A DNA stretch of 64,000 nt from Siphonodentalium dalli. Taxonomy: Eukaryota > Mollusca > Scaphopoda > Gadilida > Siphonodentaliidae. The stretch is from NCBI GenBank assembly GCA_032622095.1, contig CP136061.1, positions 16,554,440 through 16,618,439 of the forward strand. The letters run 5' to 3'. The notes under the pieces were generated by a model. It made no database searches, was not told the DNA's origin, and was given only the letters and a program-made list of their open reading frames with translations. Shown here piece after piece: positions 56,281-64,000 of the stretch. The stretch's first letter is position 1, and each line of letters starts with the position of its first letter. The translations under genes and the position numbers were made by a program.

Positions 56281-57492
56281 TATCGTTAATAAATGATATC
56301 TAAATGAATTAATGATGTTTAGTTCACCAGTGATCATGCGGGGAAAGTCGTCAAACAATATGCCCAAGATTTTGTGGTTTTTTTTAATGTAGGTGCCCCA
56401 TGGTAATGGCTCATTAGGATCCGCTTGCAAGCGATAACAACCAATTTCCAATCCTGATAAATGCCAGCATGTGATGATACGAAAAGGATGGACAACATAG
56501 TTTATATATCTCGTCAATGTTGTCAACTGGGGTCATTGGTTTTCACGTTCAGTGGAGTGATGTTCCATTGAAATAACCGATACAAATCGCAAACAAACTT
56601 GACTGAACAAGTATCTGTGTCGTTATATTCTCCCAGCTGCTAGGGTCCCATCACACATGGATTTATGCTTATTTACTGAAGCAGTTCATTTGAGTATTTT
56701 TTAGCAGTACTTAATTCTTTCAATTGATATACACGGTTTCAGGTGTATTAATTATATTATTGAATACATATTGACGACCAATAGTTTAATTGTCCTGCTA
56801 ACGTACCTGTACTATAGATCATGTATGTCCGAGTAGTAGCTGTTGAGTTCGGCGAGATAGATATATGCCTTCGCTTCAATGTTATTTTATATCTTACCGG
56901 CTATATATAATAAAGATAGGAGCATCATTTTGTTGGGAATACCATACCATTTCCAAAAGATTGTAACTTGGGAGTATTTGATAGATAAGCTATGTTTGAA
57001 CTGAGTTGACACACGACACTTTACCTGAATCGCTATGCATTTTTGACGCGCCACGTTACATTCTTTAACATGAAGTCACCAAATCATAACGAAAGCAGCA
57101 AAACGATGTTGAATCTGATTATGTGTCTATATTCGTTTCATAATTTGCAAATATGTTTACAATCTTTCCGATTTTGATGCCCTGTTAACCAGTTGGCTAA
57201 TGCCTGTTAACCTCTGAAAATATGTAAAAAAAATTAGGGTACCCAATGAAACATAGTAAAAAGTTACATTTTGTCACCTATTTCGGCTCGGCGCCCTCTG
57301 AATTCGAAAACTAGAGTAATTTTCCCATAATCCCCCCCCCAGCACCGCCTAGACTAATTGTTGTTGTTCAATGCTCGAATGCTGGTTCGTTGATTTCTTG
57401 GTAAGACAAAACAATCGCAGTTCTTAGCGATAAATAGCCACATTTTGAACAAAAGAATTTAGGGTCTGTATCGTCTAAAGGAATTTACTCAC
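56281..57492. other. Intron of gene B, no gene recognised
   Basis: AT-rich. A poly-C run of 9 bases lies near 57334. No repeat unit like that next to the gene A lectin exon is present. Confidence 0.55.
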
Positions 57493-57705
57493 ATTGCGAA
57501 TTTCCGTCGTAATATTTGCTGTCTCCAGTCACCAGGATGTACAGATCGTTCAACATCGACTCTGATTCGATGACGACGAGGTGGGCACCATCTTCGTTAC
57601 ATTTGGCCACAGCGTCATCATTGTTGACTTTAGTTGAGTAGTATTTCAAACAGTGGCCTTTCCCGGCCAGAGGAAACAGTTTGTAACCTCGATCTGTCGG
57701 GCAAT
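57493..57705 (-). CDS. C-type-lectin-like domain exon (first half of domain), gene B
   Basis: A 213-bp minus-strand exon, same length and phases as 10443-10655: acceptor TTTACAG before AT-TGC-CCG, donor CGCAAT before GTGAGTAAATTCC. The translation has DCPTDRGYKLFPLAGKGHC, LKYYSTKVN, KCNEDGAHLVVIESESML and LVTGDSKYYDG. About 80 percent identical to the gene A exon, so a recent duplicate. The next exon of the domain is 53017-53231. No PAN or signal-peptide exon was seen upstream to the end of the window, so the gene either starts beyond it or has lost that exon. Confidence 0.8.
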
Positions 57706-60700
57706 CTGTAAATCGAATGATGATATTTAATATTAACACAGGTAGCAATACACGATTTCCAGCAATTTTGCCAACCTGGGAGGGGGTGCTGTACTTCAAA
57801 TCAATGCCGAGCCATTAGTTTTGGCATAGGTCCCATCAAGCATTTTTTAATTTCGATAAATATTTTAGGTGTAATCATTTGTCTGTACTTTAGCTTCTTC
57901 GTACAATTTGTCATTGAGTTATGCCCCTTGGTTTGCACACACAAAACGCTCAATTTTACCCATTATTTTACTCAAATTAACCATAGATAGAGCGAATGTC
58001 AGTAAATAAGCTTCTTCTACCTGATAGAGCTATGATAGAGCTGAGAAATATTTGAAATAGAAAAAAGTTAACGTATCAATTTGAAAAAAATGTCTTGCGA
58101 TCCCAGATGACAAAATTCAGGGGAGAGAAATCGGGCTATTTTCCTGTAACTAATAATACAGAGTTGCCTTCACTGAATACGAAAACACTGTTGCGTATCC
58201 AAATTTTTCACTTTTTTGTGAACTTCCTAGTTTTGTAAAATAATTAAACCTTCAAACCAGTAATGACACATTTAATACAGGCTACACTGGCTGTTATGCA
58301 CCCAGATACATATTTTTCTATTTGTCAGACCCCCTACAACTCGTGAAATCGTGTACTGCCACCACACGGTCCCTTAGTTCTCCATCTCACATTATTTATC
58401 CGAGTGAGAAGTTATACATCAACGTCGAGCTCATTAATATCATGTGAAAACAGAGTTATTGTAATCATAATCAATTACATTGGCATGTAATCGCCCCAAT
58501 CTTGTTGTTCGTGGCTTCGTGCATGTTATGGCCAAGTATATTTCTTGACTTTGAGGGTATAAGAAGTGTTACATAATGCATATTTTATACTTTTATATCT
58601 CTGTAGTTTGTTGTTGGATATCACCAAACATCATGGCTGACTCTGGTGGTGTCACTGGGAGCAATGCACACTATTAGATTGCACATATGGCAGAGATTTA
58701 TTTATATAAGATTGGCACAAAATCGGCGATAAAAATTTGTGTTGATGTCTTACTCCTACACTGGTTCGGACGGCTCGACTTCCGAAAATGTAGGCTACAC
58801 CATGCGATCCTTCAGATATCACGATACCAATAACTTTGGAGAACATTTGTGATAAAATAAGTCTATCGATTTTGGTGACCATCCTCGAACACCATTCCTG
58901 GAGCCGACAGTGCCACTTGTTCACCTTTTAACCACACGCAATGTCATGGCAGCCAACTTATCATAATACCTTTGTATTGTTGATTAATCCCCTTGCTAAT
59001 TATATCATTATACATATTAATATATTTCTTTTCCAATTTTAGATTGGAAATAAATATGTCTACACCAACCACTCCATTGAATTTCTCCTAGAACTAATAT
59101 CCTAAATATATCACTTTCGTGAAATTCAGCGGATTTTTTTTGTCAGCAATGTCTGTGCCCTCGACACCAAAACCAATCTCTGACGAAGTTTTGTGCTATT
59201 TTGGGTAACTCAACTTTGACATCTTTCAACCGAACCGTACCTGTATCACATGGATGGTGATGGAAATCAGCAACGCAAAGTAAAGATTAGTGCAGTGGCC
59301 AAATCGAAAAAGAGCTCTAGTTTTCGAGATACCTCTACCCAAGGTAGATCAAGTTGAAACCAACTTTTCAAAGAAATATATATTGCTCACAAAAATGTTA
59401 GTGGAAAATAGCTGAATCGGTGGTGCCTATTGCCAAATCGACGATGAACGATACCCACAAGTGACTTTTCCCAGAACTTAACGTTTTTGGTAAAGCGAGC
59501 TCTGTGGCCAAGTCCTAACTTATTTGCCAAACAGTACTGGAATTAAAATCACTACATAATACCATATCTCTCCCTGATAAGAAAAAAGTGTTGGTTAATT
59601 TGGAATCTCCGGCCATTTGGAGCCGAAACATATATTTCTTGCTCAAAAATCGCACTTTTTCAAAAAATATATTGTTTTCAAACATTATCATTCAAAGGAA
59701 TATTGCAATAATAGTTAATCCATATGGTGTAGTAGTTATCTGACAATTATATGTAGAAAGAAGTAAACAGCAATTTTGAAAGGATTCCGAGATACTGGAT
59801 TTTAGCTACCCCTCCTGAAGCACGATTTTGGTCGAAAACTGTCATATTTTCTATAAGGACTTCACCAAATTTCCCATAATGGGAGCCCACATGACTCGTT
59901 TACTGAACACTGGCTACCGTAAATTTCTTTAAGTGATTAAAGACGTGGTCATGCTTCCAGGCCCCACTTACAACAACCGCAATTGCATATTTGATTAATA
60001 ACAGCTATATATAAACATGCATCGGCGTCGACTTTGTAAAAACTGAAATATTTGTTGTAGACAACATGACACACAATGTATACATATAGTCTCACAAACA
60101 TAAAAAGTCACCTTTGTTGGCAAAGTGATCGTTATTGTCACTCTAAATAGTAAGTAAAATAGAAAATAAATAGTATGTTCAAATTAATTCCCAATGTGGC
60201 AGTGCTCTCAGTTGTATATACCACTATATCTAAGTAAAACGCAATAGTAAAGATCGGTCGCGAAACAAAAGGGGAGCAAACTTAATAAAAGCCCCTTTCC
60301 AATCAATCGATTATTTATATTATTCTATCGTACTGTAAAATGTTTGTCAAATGTTTAAATATGTTATTATTTTGATTGGAATAAAATATGTTTACACCAA
60401 ATAAAGCGCAAGAGAGTGTGATGTGTAGATAGGAGAATGTTGTCATATAATCAGATTGTTGAGTGTTCAAGACTTAAAATAGGGTAGGTGATCTCCAAAC
60501 AGTTATAATAGTTACATATTTCCTGATCTGATAGCCTTTCTCCATTCGCCTTTGCATACCAGTTGACATCCGATTTTTTGTAAGGTGCCAAAGGCTTTCG
60601 GGGTCCAACCCATCCATATATACATATTGTGTATGTCCTGATACTACTACTACCCTAGCTTTACCCACATCCTCATTCAATATTGAGAGCAATCCTTTCA

Positions 60701-62454
60701 GTAACTTTAAACTTCAGGGGTCCTCACAACATAGCAAATTCGTCTTTCTTATTTATCACCCACTTTACGTAAAGCGACAATAAATATTGTGTATTTCCTT
60801 ACATAACTATCTATTGTCCACACCTTCAGTTTAATATTAATCCTATCAGTCCGTGGTGTGTTTTCTATATTGTGGTCGATTTAGAGGGGCACCAACAATC
60901 ACTATAGCAGCCACAATGATTTTGTTCTGTGTATGTTAGTCTGTGTTATATGTTGCGTATAACAAATACTTCTGTTCTACAAGGTCGCTATATATCAATA
61001 AACAATGCATGTTATAAATAAAATGTGTTGTGGTAACTGGGGATTTGGAAGCATGTGGACATCTTTAGAAACCCTTGTGGTGTCTACGGACGAGGTTTTC
61101 ATCACATGAATAATAATTTGGTCCCATTAGAATAATTTTAAAAAGTGTGTGTTGTCGTTATCATAAATATGTATTTCTCGATCAAAATATGTTCTGGTGA
61201 GCGGTAGCAAATATATAATATCTCGCAAACTGTTATGTCCAGATAACTACTGAGCCATAATGCCTTATACAGTTTATCACGTGTTGTTTATAACAAATAT
61301 TTTGGAACTACAAAATCGATGTTAATACATGCAAATTTACCTGTTATCAATAACATGTTGTTGATGTAACTCGGGGTCTGGAAGGTTGTATGTTAACAAA
61401 AGTACGGTTTATTGAGAGGACTCAATCTTCAATTTTAAAGCCGACAGATTGGAAGGACGATATGGCCAGATATTTCTCCCATTATTTAAGTCTACTTACA
61501 TGTATAGAGTAACCTATCACCAATGAGCTCGCCCTTCCGTGTCACGCAGCGTATATAAACAACGCCTACAGTTTTTGCTTGAATACCAAAATATATCATG
61601 AGTGTCTGGAAATAAATATCGAATTCTCACGAGCGGCTGGAAGCCCAGAGTGAAAATTTTATATTTCTTCCCAGGCCAGCACATAATATGTATCAATTTG
61701 TGGAAGTAGGCGTCAACACAGTTTACTAATGTTGGCGTCCCTCCCCTCTCCAATCCCTGTTGTCATCTTTAAACCACACCATTAGACTCCTCATATCAGT
61801 GAGATGATTTTGAGATGAAGTTTGGTGGAAATCAGCAACAAAAAAATATCAAAATTAAACGATAAATTGCGTTCCCGTCCCCCTGTTTCCTGTCACTGGC
61901 ACCGACACAGGCTTCTCAAAGTACCGACGGTCCAGACTTATCGGTACCGGAGCGGTTCCGCATGTGGTACCTCGGTACCGGTACTGAAAGTCTCAATTTA
62001 TAATATTGTGTGTGGCTGCTTGGATTTATAAGAGTTATATGCGCAATGTGCCAGGTACGAAATACAGGTTGATTTTACCTCTCGAAGTTAGGAAATATGT
62101 CCGACGGCAAATTTAACGATTTGTCATGTTAGATTCCAAATGATGCCACGGCGTTTAAACATCGAATTAAGTACAAAACCCCGATCAAGGTTATGTAAGG
62201 TCATGTTATCAGTTACTTGGACTCCCTTGAATATTGCAAAATGAAATAATCCGCATTTTTACTTTTATTAGTATAGCACTTCGATCGTGACTCATTCTCA
62301 TTTATGATGCACAATTAGTGAAGCCATGAAAATGAAACACCGAGAGCTACGTGTCTTGTGTAATTTGTATGTGTGTGCTAAGTTGGAAGGTATGGACAAT
62401 ATTCACTTTGCTATTCAGGCATTGTTATAGTTGCGGGAATAAGAACAAAAGTAG
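57706..62454. other. No gene recognised; duplicated intron segment
   Basis: Upstream intron of gene B. 58411-58459 matches 11134-11180 near gene A. Short frames on the minus strand (60474-60692, 61517-61753) look moderately protein-like, but I recognise no domain or splice pair. The GGTACCG motif is repeated near 61920-61985. Confidence 0.5.
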
Positions 62455-62790
62455 TCCAAATGATACATACGTTACTGAAGCCATAGAACAAAATGACACA
62501 TACGTTGCTGAAGCCAATGAACAAAATGATACATACGTTACTGAAACCAAAGAACAAAATGATACATAGGTTACTGAAGCCAAATAACAAAATGATACAT
62601 ACGTTACTGAAACCAAATAACAAAAGGATACATACGTTGCTGAAGCCAAATAACAAAACGATGCATACGTTACTGAAGTCAAATAACAAAATGATACATA
62701 CGTTACTTAAGCCAAATGACAAAATAATACATACGTTACTGAATCCAAAGAACAAAGTGATACATACGTTACTGAAGTCAGCCAACAGTT
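62455..62790. repeat. 33-bp minisatellite, about 10 copies
   Basis: Unit aacaaaatgatacatacgtt followed by actgaagccaaat, with small substitutions. 33 is a multiple of three and the unit lacks stops in several frames, so both strands show 80-120-codon frames (minus unit FSNVCIILFFG). No gene context. Confidence 0.95.
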
Positions 62791-64000
62791 CATATGTTCA
62801 AACAGTATAATTTATCTTGGATGGGGGACAATTTTCAATATTGTTTTCTTTACTGGCTTCGATTGGGTCTTATTGTCATATTAGCAGAGAAATACCACAT
62901 ATAAGCTTAGTATAGCTTGGCACCAAGGACTTATCTGAAGCTAGGATCGTGATACATGCGTTACCATCGAGGCAAATGTTTCGGAGATAATTTATTTTTG
63001 CAAGAAAATATTTATTAGAATCATAATGAACTAATTTCCAGAAAATATTGAATATAATCTACCGGAGGCTTATTCTAGCATCATTTGATCCAACTTAACT
63101 TGTGAGGTCGGTGGTTACACAATAGGGTGATACAATCGTTACCATGGGTTTGAGTAATTTAGCACAGGTGCCTTGAACATTCTGTCCCTTATTTTTGTCA
63201 CCCGTTGGGCAATGAATAAAATGTATAACACCCACTCGAATCGTCTTTACATAAATCACTATCAGACCAATTGTTTGATGAGAATGATACATACTTTACC
63301 GATAAATACGTTACCGCTCGTGAGGGGTGATATTAAGATATGACTTCATTTTGGCAATTCAGCCACCCAATCCATTGTCGAATCATGCATATCGATCCAA
63401 GTATTTACTATGTACGTCGATTGGTGTTACCTAATCTCGTTGAATTAGTGAAGATCGCATGTTTCCGATGATTTTGAGACCCCCATATGAACTCGAAACA
63501 TTGATTTTCGTACCCAGGATCTCCAAAACGTTCACTAGGGTAAACTTGATCTCCAATATATTGCCCTATAGGCGGGACGCTGAAGTATTGGATACATGCC
63601 AGACAATTGGTTCCGATTCCAAATCGACGTCTCTAATATATATGCATAGTTATTGCATATGAGTTTCGGTTCAAGGTGACATTAACATAAGTATAGCAAA
63701 CCATCAAACAATAATGCAGTTTCCATCAGATAATAAATATGTTACAACAGATAAAATAAGAATATATATGTTGCAATGGTGTGAACAACAAATGTTACCC
63801 AGCTGGTCCACGCAGAGATGTGGCGACAGGGGGGTTTGGAGGGGGTCAAACTTTTGTCAAAATTTTCAACAGTTGGAAATTTCATAACTGCCAAAACATT
63901 AGTCGGCCCGGTGTGTCAATGTCCCATTCCCATGGCCAATAAAAAAACTGCTAATTAGTTTAGCAAAACAATATCTTACTATATTTGGTCAAACTTGTGG
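62791..64000. other. No gene; scattered satellite-like motifs
   Basis: Isolated gatacatncgttacc motifs at about 62951, 63129, 63285 and 63310 look like dispersed remnants or seeds of the 33-bp array. No coding supported. Confidence 0.45.

Noticed and set aside
62411..62810. Hydrophobic repeated protein on the minus strand (unit FSNVCIILFFG)
   Set aside because: Antisense of a 33-bp minisatellite; open on both strands because the unit length is a multiple of three.

Overview
This window looks like intergenic and intronic DNA from an animal with a large, transposon-rich, AT-rich genome. A marine lophotrochozoan, probably a mollusc such as a bivalve, is my best guess. The reasons are GT-AG introns, secreted PAN and C-type-lectin exons, Penelope-like, Polinton, Helitron and piggyBac-like elements side by side, and long satellite arrays. 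I see no bacterial gene organisation, rRNA, tRNA or CRISPR. The species assignment is inference.

Host genes are few and all lie on the minus strand. Gene A has a signal-peptide plus PAN/apple exon (21379-21628) and a C-type-lectin-like exon (10443-10655). Both junctions are phase 1, so the two can splice in frame across a 10.7 kb intron filled with mobile elements. Gene B is a paralogue with a CTLD first-half exon (57493-57705) and a CTLD last exon (53017-53231). The most striking observation is that both gene A exons are followed at once by a minisatellite made from copies of their own exon end or 5' splice site: 11 extra 40-bp copies after the PAN exon and about 17 extra 48-50-bp copies after the CTLD exon. 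Gene B has no such array.

Mobile elements, left to right: Helitron-like units (1-990); a palindrome-bearing piggyBac-like MITE (2004-2224, again at 4862-5259 and 22424-22880); two Penelope-like elements in opposite orientation (5574-6600 plus, 6742-9265 minus); a TTAA-bounded MITE (12284-12785); a 4.5 kb DNA transposon (13162-17698) with 8-bp target duplications, a FLYWCH/MULE-type transposase relic and a nested non-LTR element; a related element at 53913-54943; LINE relics (19480-20010, 22160-23115, 36119-37060); a second palindrome MITE family (18400-18845, 38060-38495, 51285-51620); a collapsed Polinton/Maverick (about 39.6-45.94 kb: zinc-finger/protein-primed PolB, packaging ATPase, PC4-like gene); a roughly 690-bp dispersed repeat present two and a half times (45.9-48.7 kb); and two head-to-tail Helitron-like units (48822-51205).

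Tandem repeats include a 4.1 kb satellite of 72- and 53-bp units with a 1456-bp higher-order duplication (25540-29615), a 0.9 kb array of about 16-bp units each carrying TACTAAC (35195-36118), 33-bp arrays at 19.2 and 62.5 kb, and several shorter ones. The long reading frames inside these arrays are products of repeat length and base composition, not genes. The rest (especially 29.6-31 kb, 51.6-53 kb, 57.7-62.4 kb) shows no feature I can support.
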